Source of the DNA: Albidovulum sediminicola
Lineage (GTDB): Bacteria > Pseudomonadota > Alphaproteobacteria > Rhodobacterales > Rhodobacteraceae
Assembly: GCF_025751575.1 (NCBI RefSeq)
Contig: NZ_JAOWLA010000003.1
Span: 186,001-250,000, forward strand
Length of the DNA: 64,000 nucleotides
Direction: 5' to 3'
In this document: piece by piece, positions 36,352 through 45,452 of the stretch
Layout of the letters: every line of letters begins with the position of its first letter
How positions within the stretch are numbered: the stretch's first letter is position 1
Translations under genes and position numbers: made by a program
The notes under the pieces: generated by a model
What the model was told of the DNA's origin: nothing
Seen by the model: the letters and a program-made list of their open reading frames with translations, nothing else
Databases searched by the model: none

Positions 36352-37772
36352 TTCTTGCCCTTGCGCGAAACCTTGTAGGCCTCGGGGATCGGCATCCGGT
36401 TGAAGGCGTCGAGCCCGGCGATGCGGTACGCTTCCGCCAGCGTGGGGTAGTTGAAGGTGTTTTCGACGAAGTAGTCGACCGTGCCCTTCAGGTTCAGCAC
36501 CGCCTGCGCGATGTGGATCAGCTCGGTCGCGCCCTCGCCCACGATCTGCACGCCCAGAAGCCGCCGGGTCTTGAGGCTGACCAGCATCTTCAGCATGCCC
36601 TGTTCGATCCCCATGATGTGCCCGCGGGAGGTTTCGCGAAACCGCGCGATGCCGACCTCATAAGGGATGGCGCGGGCCTGCACCTCTTCCTCGGACATGC
36701 CGCAGGTGGAGATTTCGGGGACGGAGTAGATCCCGTAGGGGAACCAGGGGCTTTCCGGCAGCGTCGGCGTTTCCAGCGCATGACAGGCCGCGACCCGCCC
36801 CTGCTGGAGCGAGGTCGAGGCGAGCGAGGGGTGCCCGATCACGTCGCCTGCCGCGTAGATATGGGGAACCTTGGTCTGGTAGGTCTTGCGATCGACCTCC
36901 AGCCGTCCGCGATGGTCGGTTTCCAGCCCGACGGCCGACAGGTTCAGCGTGTCCGTCGCACCCATGCGCCCGGCGGCGTAAAGCAGCATTTCGCTGCGAA
37001 CATGACGGCCATTCTTCAGGCTGACCTCCACATGGTCGCCCTCGTCCTCGATCTTCTCGATGGCCGAGCCAAGGCGCAGGTCCAGGCCGTTTTCGCGGAT
37101 CTGATGGGTGAATTCCTCGATCGTATGGTGGTCGATGAAATCGAGGAAGCTTTCACGCGGCTCGATCAGCGTGACATGCACGTCAAGGGCCGTGAACATC
37201 GTCGCGTATTCGACCCCGATGACGCCCGCGCCGATGACGCAAAGGCTGCGCGGCAGCTGGCCAAGTTCCAGGAACTCGTCGCTGTCGACCACGGTCTTGC
37301 CGTTGAAGGGCACGTCCTTGGGCCGGTAGGTGCGGGTGCCGGTGGCGATCAGGAACTTCTTGGCGCTGAGCCGCACGGTTTCGCCCGAATGGGTCGCGAC
37401 CTCGACCTCATGCGGGCCGATGAAGCGCGCGCTGCCCAGAAGCGTTTCGACATGGTTGCGGTTGAACTGGTGCTCAAGGATATCGACCTCGTAGTCGAGC
37501 GTCTTGTGCAGCCGCGTCTTGAGGTCTTGGGAGCTGATATCTTCCTTCGCGCGGTAGGACCGGCCGTAGAAGGACCGTTCGCGCCAGCCCGACAGGTTCA
37601 GCACGGTTTCCCGTAGCGTCTTCGAGGGGATCGTGCCGGTATGCACCGACACGCCGCCCAGACGGTCCTTGCGGTCGATGACCAGGACCTTGCGCTTCAG
37701 CTTTCCGGCCTGGATCGCCGCGGCCTTGCCCGAGGGACCCGAGCCGATGATGATGAGGTCATAGGCGCTCAT
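36348..37772 (-). CDS. sthA: Soluble (Si-specific) NAD(P)+ transhydrogenase
   Basis: A 474-residue FAD enzyme of the disulfide-reductase fold that balances NADH and NADPH pools. FAD loop [16 protein letters not shown]; the region where relatives carry the redox CxxxxC reads [15 protein letters not shown], with Thr and Ser replacing the cysteines, which separates SthA from lipoamide dehydrogenase and glutathione reductase. [13 protein letters not shown] binds NAD(P). Length (about 465-475 in the family) is normal. Confidence 0.95.
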   Translation of the reverse strand: MSAYDLIIIGSGPSGKAAAIQAGKLKRKVLVIDRKDRLGGVSVHTGTIPSKTLRETVLNLSGWRERSFYGRSYRAKEDISSQDLKTRLHKTLDYEVDILEHQFNRNHVETLLGSARFIGPHEVEVATHSGETVRLSAKKFLIATGTRTYRPKDVPFNGKTVVDSDEFLELGQLPRSLCVIGAGVIGVEYATMFTALDVHVTLIEPRESFLDFIDHHTIEEFTHQIRENGLDLRLGSAIEKIEDEGDHVEVSLKNGRHVRSEMLLYAAGRMGATDTLNLSAVGLETDHRGRLEVDRKTYQTKVPHIYAAGDVIGHPSLASTSLQQGRVAACHALETPTLPESPWFPYGIYSVPEISTCGMSEEEVQARAIPYEVGIARFRETSRGHIMGIEQGMLKMLVSLKTRRLLGVQIVGEGATELIHIAQAVLNLKGTVDYFVENTFNYPTLAEAYRIAGLDAFNRMPIPEAYKVSRKGKK

Positions 37773-37778
37773 GGCAGA

Positions 37779-38612
37779 TCAATCCTGGAACAGGGCTTCG
37801 GCGTGGAAGGCGATGTGGTCACGCATGAAGGTCGAGACGAAGAAGTAGCTGTGATCGTAGCCCGCCTGCATGCGGAACTGGCCGTTCTGGCGGCGTTCCA
37901 TCATCGCGTGCGCCAGCGCCTCGGGCTTCAGGAGGTCCAGGAACTGGTCCTTCGACCCCTGGTCGATCAGCACCGGACCATCGAAGCCGAGCCGCTGCAT
38001 CAGCAGCGTCGAATCGTGCGGCGCCCAGCGGCTTTCGTCGGAACCCAGATAGGCGCCGAGCTGCTTGCGGCCCCAGTCCGATTGCGTCGGGTTGGAGATC
38101 GGCGCGAAGGCCGAGACGGAACGAAACCGCCCCGGCAACCGCATCGCCATCGTCAGCGCGCCATGGCCGCCCATCGAATGGCCGGTGATCGCCTGCCGGT
38201 CCTCGGCCACGGCGAAGTTCGCGGTGATGATGGTGGGCAGTTCCTCGGCCACATAGTCCCACATTCGGAAATGCGGCGCCCAGGGCGCCTCGGTCGCATT
38301 GACATAGAAGCCCGCGCCCTGGCCCAGGTCATAGGCCTCGTCATTGGCGACGCCTTCGCCGCGGGGGCTTGTGTCGGGAAAGACCAGTGCGATCCCGGCC
38401 TCGGCCGCCCATTCCTGGGCGCCGGCCTTCACCATCGCGTTTTCATGCGTGCAGGTAAGTCCCGACAGGTACCAAAGCACAGGGACCGGACCGTCGGCGG
38501 TTTCCTTGGGCAGAAACAGTCCGAAGGTCATGTCGCAGCCGCAGGCCTCGGAGGCATGCCTGTAGACACCCTGGACGCCGCCAAAGCACTTGTTTTCCGA
38601 GACTGTCTGCAT
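37779..38612 (-). CDS. fghA: S-formylglutathione hydrolase
   Basis: A 277-residue esterase-D-type alpha/beta hydrolase completing glutathione-dependent formaldehyde oxidation. The start at 38612 has GGAAG seven bases upstream, although the frame stays open beyond. Nucleophile Ser146 in GHSMGGHG, Asp in DQGSKDQFL, His in GYDHSYFFVSTF; WYLSGLTCTHENAMVKAGAQ is the family oxyanion region. It lies 6 bp after the sthA start on the same strand. The partner alcohol dehydrogenase is not in the window. Confidence 0.95.
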   Translation of the reverse strand: MQTVSENKCFGGVQGVYRHASEACGCDMTFGLFLPKETADGPVPVLWYLSGLTCTHENAMVKAGAQEWAAEAGIALVFPDTSPRGEGVANDEAYDLGQGAGFYVNATEAPWAPHFRMWDYVAEELPTIITANFAVAEDRQAITGHSMGGHGALTMAMRLPGRFRSVSAFAPISNPTQSDWGRKQLGAYLGSDESRWAPHDSTLLMQRLGFDGPVLIDQGSKDQFLDLLKPEALAHAMMERRQNGQFRMQAGYDHSYFFVSTFMRDHIAFHAEALFQD

Positions 38613-38626
38613 GGGTCTTCCTTTCT

Positions 38627-39556
38627 TCAGACGCGGGTGATCCAGGCGACCACCAGCGATACGGTCACGATGCTGAACACCGTGGATATCAGGATCGAGG
38701 CCGACACGCGCTGCGGCGCGACCCCGTAGTTGCGGGCCAGGATGTAGACGTTTCCGGCCACCGGCAGCGCGGCCGCCGCGATCATCACGCCCGCCGCGAA
38801 GGGCTCTACGCGAAAAACCACGAGCGCGGCAATGGCCACGGCCGCCGGATGCAATATCAGCTTCGCGAAGGAAAGCCAGAGCGCCACCGACAGCCGCTCC
38901 GCCGTTTTCGACGCGAGCGAGGCACCGATGGCGAAGAGGGCGCAAGGGGTGGCCGCCGCGCCGAGGATCGTCGCAAACTCCTCCACCGGGGCGGGCAACG
39001 AAAGCCCGGCCGAGGAAATGGCGAGGCCAGCGGCCATCGAAACGATCATCGGGTTCTTCGCCAGACCCAGCAACAGCACCTTGACGATGCGCGGCGACAG
39101 GTGCCCTTCGCGCGCGCCGGTGATGATCAGCGTGATCAGGCTTGAAAACACGATTAGGTCGATCGCCAGAACCATCAGGATCGGCCCCGCTGCCTCGGCC
39201 CCCAGAAGCACGGTCAGCAGCGGCACGCCCAGAAAGCCGGTGTTGCCGATGACGGCGCATTGCGCCTCGACCGCGGCCTCGGTCGCGGGGATGCGGCGCA
39301 GCCGGGCAACGAGCGTAGCCAACAGATAGACCGCAAGGCAGGCCGACAGATAGGCCGCCGCAAAGCGGGCGTCGAAGATCTCGGCCAGAGAGAGGTTGGC
39401 GGCAAAGCGGAACAGCATCGCGGAAAGCGCGAAGTAGAAGACGAAGCGGGTCAGGTATTCCGTTGCAGCGTCGGGGAAGAAACGCAGCCGGCCCGCGCCC
39501 CAGCCAAGGCCGATCAGCGCGAAAAAGGGCAGGGTCTTCAAAAAGATCGCGAGCAT
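38627..39556 (-). CDS. AEC-family (auxin efflux carrier-like) transporter
   Basis: A 309-residue inner-membrane protein with ten hydrophobic helices in two halves. The N-terminus MLAIFLKTLPFFALIGLGW and the later VIGNTGFLGVPLLTVLLG (the kinked Asn-Thr-Gly-Phe crossover helix) are hallmarks of the family, as is NPMIVSMAAGLAISSAGLSL. Bacterial members carry malonate, malate or other organic acids. It lies 14 bp upstream of fghA on the same strand, so may be co-transcribed. Confidence 0.88.
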   Translation of the reverse strand: MLAIFLKTLPFFALIGLGWGAGRLRFFPDAATEYLTRFVFYFALSAMLFRFAANLSLAEIFDARFAAAYLSACLAVYLLATLVARLRRIPATEAAVEAQCAVIGNTGFLGVPLLTVLLGAEAAGPILMVLAIDLIVFSSLITLIITGAREGHLSPRIVKVLLLGLAKNPMIVSMAAGLAISSAGLSLPAPVEEFATILGAAATPCALFAIGASLASKTAERLSVALWLSFAKLILHPAAVAIAALVVFRVEPFAAGVMIAAAALPVAGNVYILARNYGVAPQRVSASILISTVFSIVTVSLVVAWITRV

Positions 39557-39635
39557 CGTGTCCCGTGCCGTGGGGCGGCTCAGCCCCGGCCGCGCGCGGA
39601 CTGACTAGCACGCGGGAACGGCGGGGGGCCAGCGC

Positions 39636-40331
39636 TCATCCGGTGAAAAGCGTCAGAATCTCTGCGAGCGGTTTCTTGATCTTGGCGACGGCGGGTACGG
39701 CGGCGTCGTCGGCGGGGTGACCCACGGCGAGGATCATCACCGGTTTCTCGCTTTCCGGGCGGCCGCAAAGCGGGGCGAGGAACTTCATCGGATTGGGCGT
39801 GTGGGTCAGGGCGCAGAGCCCGGCGTGGTGTAGGGCCGCGATCAGCATCCCGGTGGCGATGCCCACGCTTTCGGGGACATAGTAGTTCTTGTAGCGCTGC
39901 CCCTCCAGCGTCACCCCGTAGCGCTGGGCGAATATGACGATCAGCCAGGGGGCGATGTCCAGGTGCGGCTTGTCCACGCCGGTTCCGATCGGTTCCAGCG
40001 CGCGCAGCCATTCGTCGCCGCCGCCGCCCGCGTAGAAGGCGCGCTCTTCCTCCTCGGCAGCGGCGCGGATCTGCGCTTTCAGGCCCGGATCGGAAATCGC
40101 GACGAAATGCCAGGGTTGGTGATTGGCGCCCGAGGGCGCGGTGCCCGCGGCCTCGACACAGGCGGCAATGATCTCGGCTGGCACCGGATCGGGGCGAAAA
40201 TCGCGCACGGTATGGCGCTTGCGCATGTAGTCGCGAAACCGAATGGCGGCGGAAAGCGCGGCATCATCGTCAAGCCGCACCCTGTCGGGCAGGGGGAGCG
40301 GTTCGTATCGCACTTGGTCCGGGCTGTACAT
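39636..40331 (-). CDS. Nitroreductase-fold flavoprotein, iodotyrosine-deiodinase-like
   Basis: A 231-residue FMN protein. RHTVRDFRPDPVP and AGTAPSGANHQPWHFVAI are the nitroreductase FMN-binding start. The lid region EEEERAFYAGG ... GVDKPHLDIAPWLIVIF aligns with mammalian iodotyrosine deiodinase, including its substrate-zwitterion triad: Glu96, Tyr100 and Lys121. The C-terminal GMLIAALHHAGLCALTHTPN also follows that family. It probably reduces halotyrosines or similar halophenols, or another zwitterionic substrate. BluB-like activity is a less likely alternative. Confidence 0.82.
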   Translation of the reverse strand: MYSPDQVRYEPLPLPDRVRLDDDAALSAAIRFRDYMRKRHTVRDFRPDPVPAEIIAACVEAAGTAPSGANHQPWHFVAISDPGLKAQIRAAAEEEERAFYAGGGGDEWLRALEPIGTGVDKPHLDIAPWLIVIFAQRYGVTLEGQRYKNYYVPESVGIATGMLIAALHHAGLCALTHTPNPMKFLAPLCGRPESEKPVMILAVGHPADDAAVPAVAKIKKPLAEILTLFTG

Positions 40332-40364
40332 GGGGCCTCCGTCGGCGTCGGAACGGCGGTGAGT

Positions 40365-41342
40365 CTAGCCACCCCCGATCAGAACGCCAGCGGCAAAGAC
40401 CAGCGCGCCGCCTAGTACCACCTGGAAGGTGGCGCGCAGGAAGGGCGTTTCCATGAAGCGGTTCTGGATCCAGACGATCGCCCAAAGTTCGACGAAGACG
40501 ATGGCGATGGCGAGCGTCGTGGCGGTCCAGAAATCCGGGATCAGATAGGGCATCGCGTGGCCGAGCCCGCCAAGCGCCGTCATGATGCCGGAGGCCAGCC
40601 CGCGCTTGACCGGCGAACCGCGGCCCGAGAGCACGCCGTCGTCATGCGCGGCCTCGGTGAAACCCATGGAGATCCCCGCCCCGACCGAGGCGGCGAGCCC
40701 GACCAGGAAGGTCGTCCAGGGATCGTGGGTCGCGAAGGCGGTGGCGAAGATCGGCGCCAGGGTGGAGACCGAGCCGTCCATCAGCCCCGCAAGACCGGGC
40801 TGGACCCAGGTCAGGATGAACTGCCGATGCGCGGCGCGATCCTCCTCGTCCTTGGCGTCCTCGTCCAGATGCCGCTCGGCGAGGTCGCCCGCCTTGGCCT
40901 CGTGCTTGGCCTCGGCGGCGGCAAGGTCGCCCAGAAGCTTGCGGGTATCGGCATCCTCGGTCCGTTGCGCGGCGCGGGTGTAGAAGGCGGCCGCGTCCCG
41001 CTCCATCGCCTCGGCCTCGTTCCGGATGCGGTCGAGGGTCAGGTTCTCGACCAGCCAGACGGGGCGGCGCGCGTAGAACCCCGCCACATGTTCGCGCCGG
41101 ATCAGCGGAATCGTGTCGCCGAAGCGCTGGCGGTGGCGTTCGATCAGCCAGTGGCGGTGGGTGTCCTCCTCCTTCGCCATGGCCTCGAAGATCGCGGCGG
41201 AGGCGGCGTAATCCTTGCGCAGCCGTTCGGCGTAGCTGCGGTAGATACGCGCGTCATCCTCTTCCGAGGAGATCGCGAGCGCCAGGATTTCCTGTTCACT
41301 CAGGTCCGAAAAACGGCGCCGGTTGGCCAGGCCAGGGATCAT
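40365..41342 (-). CDS. mbfA: Membrane-bound ferritin/rubrerythrin-VIT1 fusion, iron exporter
   Basis: A 325-residue fusion: a ferritin-like four-helix di-iron domain (about 1-160, with ExxH-type ligands in SSEEDDARIY, EEDTHRHWL, ERDAAAFY and AAAEAKHEAK) followed by a VIT1/CCC1-type membrane part with five helices (QPGLAGLMDGSVSTLAP). MbfA of Agrobacterium and Bradyrhizobium exports iron and protects against peroxide. A GGAGA site precedes the ATG. I looked for an Irr/ICE box upstream and did not find one. Confidence 0.93.
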   Translation of the reverse strand: MIPGLANRRRFSDLSEQEILALAISSEEDDARIYRSYAERLRKDYAASAAIFEAMAKEEDTHRHWLIERHRQRFGDTIPLIRREHVAGFYARRPVWLVENLTLDRIRNEAEAMERDAAAFYTRAAQRTEDADTRKLLGDLAAAEAKHEAKAGDLAERHLDEDAKDEEDRAAHRQFILTWVQPGLAGLMDGSVSTLAPIFATAFATHDPWTTFLVGLAASVGAGISMGFTEAAHDDGVLSGRGSPVKRGLASGIMTALGGLGHAMPYLIPDFWTATTLAIAIVFVELWAIVWIQNRFMETPFLRATFQVVLGGALVFAAGVLIGGG

Positions 41343-41529
41343 TTCAGTCTCCGTTATGAAACGCGGCCAAGACTAGGCTTGCGCGCACCGAGGGGCAAGG
41401 TCCGGGCCGGAACTGCGGCCCTATCGCGCAGACGGATGCGCCGGGAAAGTTGCCCGCGCGGCTTGCCGGGAGCGAAACCGAGCGTCTATCATCGCACGCC
41501 GCAGCCCCCCCGAAGCGAGGACCGCCACC

Positions 41530-42168
41530 TTGACCGCCCAAGCCATCGCGACCCCGAAGCGGCGCAAGTACGAACAGGTACTTGAAGGCGCGCTGGCGGT
41601 CTTTCTGCGCGAGGGCTACGAGGGCGCAAGCGTCGATGACATCGCGCGCGAGGCGGGCGTGTCCAAGGCGACGCTTTACAGCTACTTCCCCGACAAGCGC
41701 ATGCTGTTCGTCGAGGTGGCCACCCGCGAATGCCGCCGTCAGGCGGACGAGGCCGAGGCCGTGGTCGATCTGACCGACCCGCCCGAGGTCGTCCTGCCCG
41801 AAGCCGCGCGGCGCATCATCGCTTTCGTGATCTCGGACTTCGGGCGCAACGTCTTTCGCATCAGCGTGGCGGAGTCGGAGCGCTTCCCGGAACTGGGGCG
41901 CGAATTCTACGACAACGGCCCCGCGCTGTTGCGGGAGCGGATCGGGGCCTATCTGGCGGGCGCGGTGGCGCGGGGCCAGCTTCGCATCGAGGACATCGAC
42001 CTTGCCGCCTCGCAGTTCGCGGAGCTTTGCAAGGCGGAGATCTTTCCCTGCGTCTGCCTTGGCGTGAAGCGCAGCTTCAACGCCCAGGAGCAGGAGCGGA
42101 TCGCCAGGGGCGCGGTCGAGATGTTCCTGGCCCGTTACGGCACCCACCAGCGGCACAGCGCGGATTGA
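41530..42168 (+). CDS. TetR/AcrR-family transcriptional regulator
   Basis: A 212-residue repressor-type protein with TTG start (AGGA eight bases upstream). The N-terminal HTH is standard: ALAVFLREGYEGASVDDIAR then EAGVSKATLYSYFPDKRMLF. The C-terminal ligand domain contains the ISVAESERFPELGREFYDNG segment common in AcrR-like proteins of the TetR_C_7 type. It is divergent from mbfA with 187 bp between them and could regulate it or act elsewhere; no operator palindrome was found. Confidence 0.9.
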   Translation: MTAQAIATPKRRKYEQVLEGALAVFLREGYEGASVDDIAREAGVSKATLYSYFPDKRMLFVEVATRECRRQADEAEAVVDLTDPPEVVLPEAARRIIAFVISDFGRNVFRISVAESERFPELGREFYDNGPALLRERIGAYLAGAVARGQLRIEDIDLAASQFAELCKAEIFPCVCLGVKRSFNAQEQERIARGAVEMFLARYGTHQRHSAD

Positions 42169-42202
42169 TCCGGCCGTGCCGCCACGCGCATGTCAGGCGC
42201 TA

Positions 42203-42610
42203 CTACTGCTGGATGGTCTCCAGGTAGTAGGCGACCGACATGACGCGCCCGCGTGATTCCAGGATCGTTCCGTAGGGGTTCGCGGCGCTCGGCTCCTCGG
42301 ACATGAAGACGCGGCCGAAGACCGGCATCGGCCCGCCGTGCGCGCGCATGCCAGTGCGCCCATCGATCAGGTGGATGACCTTCAGCATCGGGAACTGGCC
42401 ATCGTTGTTCTTTGCCAGCAGGGTCAGGTTCGGGGCCGGTATGGTCATGATGCCCGCCATGTCGCCGTCGCCCTTGCCGCTCTCGCCATGGCAGGCGGCG
42501 CAGTAGTCCATGAAAAGCTCATGGCCGATATCGGCGCTTTGCGCCATGGCCTGCGAAGAAGATCCCGTGGCCGCCAGAAACACGGCGATCGTGAAGCAGA
42601 TTTTGTGCAT
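42203..42610 (-). CDS. Periplasmic monohaem cytochrome c
   Basis: A 135-residue precursor: Sec signal peptide (residues 1-23, cleavage after AMA), haem-attachment Cys37-x-x-Cys40-His41 (CAACH) and probable axial Met95 in GGPMPVFG. This is a class I c-type cytochrome, a small soluble electron carrier of the periplasm. The gene lies alone, 94 bp downstream of mtaB on the same strand and convergent with the TetR gene. Redox partner unknown. Confidence 0.9.
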   Translation of the reverse strand: MHKICFTIAVFLAATGSSSQAMAQSADIGHELFMDYCAACHGESGKGDGDMAGIMTIPAPNLTLLAKNNDGQFPMLKVIHLIDGRTGMRAHGGPMPVFGRVFMSEEPSAANPYGTILESRGRVMSVAYYLETIQQ

Positions 42611-42704
42611 CTCAGTTCTCCCGGTGAATCACGCGTTTCCCACGGAAGAATCGTAACAGGGCTGGGGTCTTTGGGACTGATCGCCATCAGCCCGGACAGA
42701 TGGA

Positions 42705-43958
42705 TCAGGCCGTCAGGCGCCCGTCCGTAAAGCCGGTGATCTCGGCCTCGAAGATCACGCCCTCCGGATGGTCGATTGCAAAGGCGACCTCGGTGAACTG
42801 TTCGGTTCGGCCCAGGCGCGGCCCTTCGGTCAGGATGCGGTGGGTCCGGCCCGCCTGCGCGGCCAGGTGCCGGGTCAGCGCCTCCTCTCCCACGGCGCGC
42901 AGGCGTGCGGCGCGCTCCCGGATGGCCGGGCCCCTGACCTGCGGCATGCGGGCGGCCGGTGTGCCCTTGCGGGGGCTGAAAGGGAAGACATGGAGGAAGG
43001 TGAGCCCGCAGTCCTCGACGAGTTTCACCGAGTTGTCGAACATCGCCTCGGTCTCGGTCGGGAAGCCCGCGATCAGGTCCGCGCCGAAGACGATGCCGGG
43101 GCGCAGGCGGCGCGCCTCCTCGCAGAAGCGGATGGCGTCGTCGCGCAGGTGGCGCCGCTTCATCCGCTTCAGGATCAGGTCGTCGCCATGTTGCAGCGAC
43201 AGGTGCAGATGCGGCATCAGGCGCGGTTCCGTCGCGATGGCCAGCATCAGGTTTTCGTCCGCCTCGATCGAATCGATCGAGGAGATGCGCAGCCGCGGCA
43301 GGTCCGGCACCAACCGCAGGATCCGCATCACCAGGTCGCCCAGCCGTGGCGCCCCCGGCAGATCCGCCCCCCACGAGGTCAGGTCGACCCCGGTCAGGAC
43401 GACCTCCTGGAAGCCCTTGCCGACCAGACGCTTGATCTGCTCGACCACCACGCCCGCCGGGACGGAGCGTGAATTGCCGCGCCCGTAGGGGATGATGCAG
43501 AAGGTGCAGCGGTGGTCGCAGCCGTTCTGGACCTGGACATAGGCGCGGTGGCGCCCGAATCCGTCGATCAGGTGGCCGGCGGTTTCCTTCACGCTCATGA
43601 TGTCGTCAACCGTGACCCGCTCGGTCTCGCCGATCAGGTCGGGGGCGGTGAGCCCCGCCCAAGTCGCCGCTTGCATCTTTTCGTGGTTGCCGATGACGCG
43701 GCTGACCTCGGGCATGGCTGCAAAGGTGTCCGGTTCGGTCTGGGCCGCGCACCCCGTCACGATCACCGGCGCGCCGGGGTTCTCGCGCGCCAGGCGGCGG
43801 ATTTCCTGCTTGGCCTTGCGCACCGCCTCTGCCGTCACGGCGCAGGTGTTGACGACCACCGCGCCCTCGACCCCGTGGGCAGCGGCAAGTTCTTTCATCG
43901 CCTCGGTCTCATAGGCGTTCAGGCGGCAGCCAAGGGTGGAAAAGACGGGCGGGCGCAT
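42705..43958 (-). CDS. mtaB: tRNA t6A37 methylthiotransferase MtaB
   Basis: A 417-residue radical-SAM methylthiotransferase that converts t6A37 to ms2t6A in ANN-decoding tRNAs. N-terminal UPF0004 cluster cysteines Cys11, Cys39 and Cys70; radical SAM Cys147, Cys151 and Cys154 in CDHRCTFCIIPYGRGNSRS; VLTGVDLTSWG and the C-terminal TRAM-like region complete the family pattern. It follows dapF by 6 bp on the same strand, forming a dapF-mtaB operon, and the t6A-bearing tRNA-Lys(UUU), a known substrate type, lies just upstream. Confidence 0.95.
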   Translation of the reverse strand: MRPPVFSTLGCRLNAYETEAMKELAAAHGVEGAVVVNTCAVTAEAVRKAKQEIRRLARENPGAPVIVTGCAAQTEPDTFAAMPEVSRVIGNHEKMQAATWAGLTAPDLIGETERVTVDDIMSVKETAGHLIDGFGRHRAYVQVQNGCDHRCTFCIIPYGRGNSRSVPAGVVVEQIKRLVGKGFQEVVLTGVDLTSWGADLPGAPRLGDLVMRILRLVPDLPRLRISSIDSIEADENLMLAIATEPRLMPHLHLSLQHGDDLILKRMKRRHLRDDAIRFCEEARRLRPGIVFGADLIAGFPTETEAMFDNSVKLVEDCGLTFLHVFPFSPRKGTPAARMPQVRGPAIRERAARLRAVGEEALTRHLAAQAGRTHRILTEGPRLGRTEQFTEVAFAIDHPEGVIFEAEITGFTDGRLTA

Positions 43959-43964
43959 CGGCGA

Positions 43965-44804
43965 TCAGACCAGCGCGGCAAGGAAGGCCGGGGTGAGCCA
44001 TCCGTCGAAGACATGCGCCGTCGGCCCGGTCATCCAGACGCCATCCGCGCGCCAGTCGATCTCCAGCGTGCCGCCGTCAAGATCCAGCGTCACATGTCGC
44101 CCCGTCAGCCCGCGCAGATGCGCGGCCACCGCCGTTGCGCAGGCGCCCGACCCGCAGGCCAGCGTGATGCCCGCCCCGCGTTCCCAGACCCGCATCCGCA
44201 GCCGGTCCGGGCCAGTGACGCTCGCGTATTCGACATTGGTGGCCTTCGGGAACAGCGGATGGCGCTCCATGGCCGCGCCGTCGCGGGGCAGGTCCACCGC
44301 CTCGGCGTCGGGAACGAAGAAGACGCAGTGCGGATTGCCCATGCCGACCGCCGCCGGGTCGCCCGCGACAGGCAGGTGCATCAGGTCGACCTCTTCCGAA
44401 AGCGGCACGCCGCACCAGTCGAGAATCGGTGCCCCCATGTTCACGCTCACCAGCCCGTCGGCACGGCGGACCGCCGAAAGCCGGCCGCGCTCGGTGACGA
44501 AGGTGACGTTGTCGCGGCCGAGGCCCGCCATCACATGATCGGCCACGCAGCGCGAGGCATTGCCGCAGGCACCCGCCCGGCTGCCGTCGGAATTCCAGAA
44601 ATCGAGCGCGAAATCCGCGCCTTCAGCGTCCCGGATCTCGGCCAGCTGGTCGAAACCCACGCCGCGATGCCGGTCACCGAGCGCGGCGGCAAGGGCCGGC
44701 GTGGTCACGGCCTCCCGGCCCCGTGAATCGAGGATCACGAAGTCATTTCCGGCGCCGTGCATCTTCATGAACGGCAAGGGGGCGTCAGGGCGGGCGTCTC
44801 TCAT
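43965..44804 (-). CDS. dapF: Diaminopimelate epimerase
   Basis: A 279-residue PLP-independent racemase converting LL- to meso-diaminopimelate for lysine and peptidoglycan synthesis. Catalytic thiols Cys80 (in GACGNASRC) and Cys217 (in LACGSGACA) are both present; [12 protein letters not shown] is the conserved N-terminus. ATG 44804 was chosen; the frame is open another 24 codons, but the extension is not family-like and would overlap the tRNA-Lys promoter. Confidence 0.96.
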   Translation of the reverse strand: MRDARPDAPLPFMKMHGAGNDFVILDSRGREAVTTPALAAALGDRHRGVGFDQLAEIRDAEGADFALDFWNSDGSRAGACGNASRCVADHVMAGLGRDNVTFVTERGRLSAVRRADGLVSVNMGAPILDWCGVPLSEEVDLMHLPVAGDPAAVGMGNPHCVFFVPDAEAVDLPRDGAAMERHPLFPKATNVEYASVTGPDRLRMRVWERGAGITLACGSGACATAVAAHLRGLTGRHVTLDLDGGTLEIDWRADGVWMTGPTAHVFDGWLTPAFLAALV

Positions 44805-44868
44805 GCCCCGCGATATACGCCCGACGCAGGGATTTTGCCAGTGGACGGATTTTTCTGCGCTTTTGCAC

Positions 44869-44895
44869 TTGACCACCCCGGGCGGTCTTCATAAA
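44869..44895 (+). promoter_or_regulatory. Probable promoter of tRNA-Lys
   Basis: TTGACC (44869-44874) as -35 and CATAAA (44890-44895) as -10, spaced 15 bp, placing the start about 10 bp before the mature tRNA. The spacing is short, so this is a candidate only. Confidence 0.45.
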
Positions 44896-44910
44896 GAGGC
44901 GCCCTGTGAT

Positions 44911-44986
44911 GGGCCCGTAGCTCAGTTGGTAGAGCAACTGACTTTTAATCAGTGGGTCACAGGTTCGAATCCTGTCGGGCTCACCA
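44911..44986 (+). tRNA. tRNA-Lys (anticodon UUU)
   Basis: A complete 76-nt cloverleaf with encoded CCA: acceptor 44911-44917 pairs with 44976-44982, D arm 44920-44935, anticodon stem ACTGA/TCAGT with loop CTTTTAA (anticodon TTT at 44944-44946), T arm ACAGG-TTCGAAT-CCTGT, discriminator A, CCA 44984-44986. It reads AAA/AAG lysine codons. The transporter/opsin array starts about 470 bp downstream. Confidence 0.98.
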
Positions 44987-45452
44987 CTTTATCCTGAATT
45001 TTCAGATAGTTCCGACGTTGACTGCCCGGTCAGCGTCCGAGACTGCCCGGCTCGGACGGCCCTTTCGGCGTCTGCAAAATGCCGGAAAATGTGGCGCGGT
45101 CTGACTGTGCTGGCGTGGCGGCGAAACCGTCTTGCGGCCATGATGGGTGCGAAGCCCGGTTCGCCCGATATCTAATGCGTTGATATCCCCATCTCGTGGC
45201 GGGTCTTTGCCGTTCAGGAATACATGAGTTCCGCGCATGAGGCCGCGACGTATCCGCCGGTTGGCACAGGCATAGGATTGCGCATCGCCGGCGTCCGCGG
45301 GCTGGTCTCCGATGCCCCGGCCGCTCAACCTGCGATGGGCATATGTCTCGCATATGGGGGGTATAGAACTTTGCTTCTTCCGCCGTTGCGGGGCTGCGGC
45401 ATTATGGGCGTCGACGAATTGCCTAGACAGGTTCCGAAGGGAGGAGACCACA
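44987..45452. other. Intergenic region upstream of the transporter/opsin array
   Basis: A 466-bp space between tRNA-Lys and the ABC binding protein. No convincing gene is seen; open frames here lack family features. It should contain the promoter of the long downstream array. The only striking element is the CATATG pair at 45340-45356. No integrase fragment or copy of the tRNA 3' end was noticed. Confidence 0.45.
45340..45356. promoter_or_regulatory. Candidate operator CATATG-N5-CATATG
   Basis: Two CATATG hexamers, each self-complementary, separated by TCTCG; extended to GCATATG they are also a direct repeat with an 11-bp period (one helical turn). The element lies about 100 bp before the binding-protein start and just upstream of TATAGA (45362), a possible -10. 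GntR- or LacI-type regulators bind such elements; no regulator gene adjoins. Confidence 0.4.

Noticed and set aside
41343-41529. Irr iron-control element upstream of mbfA
   Set aside because: No TTTAGAA-type inverted repeat is visible in this interval.
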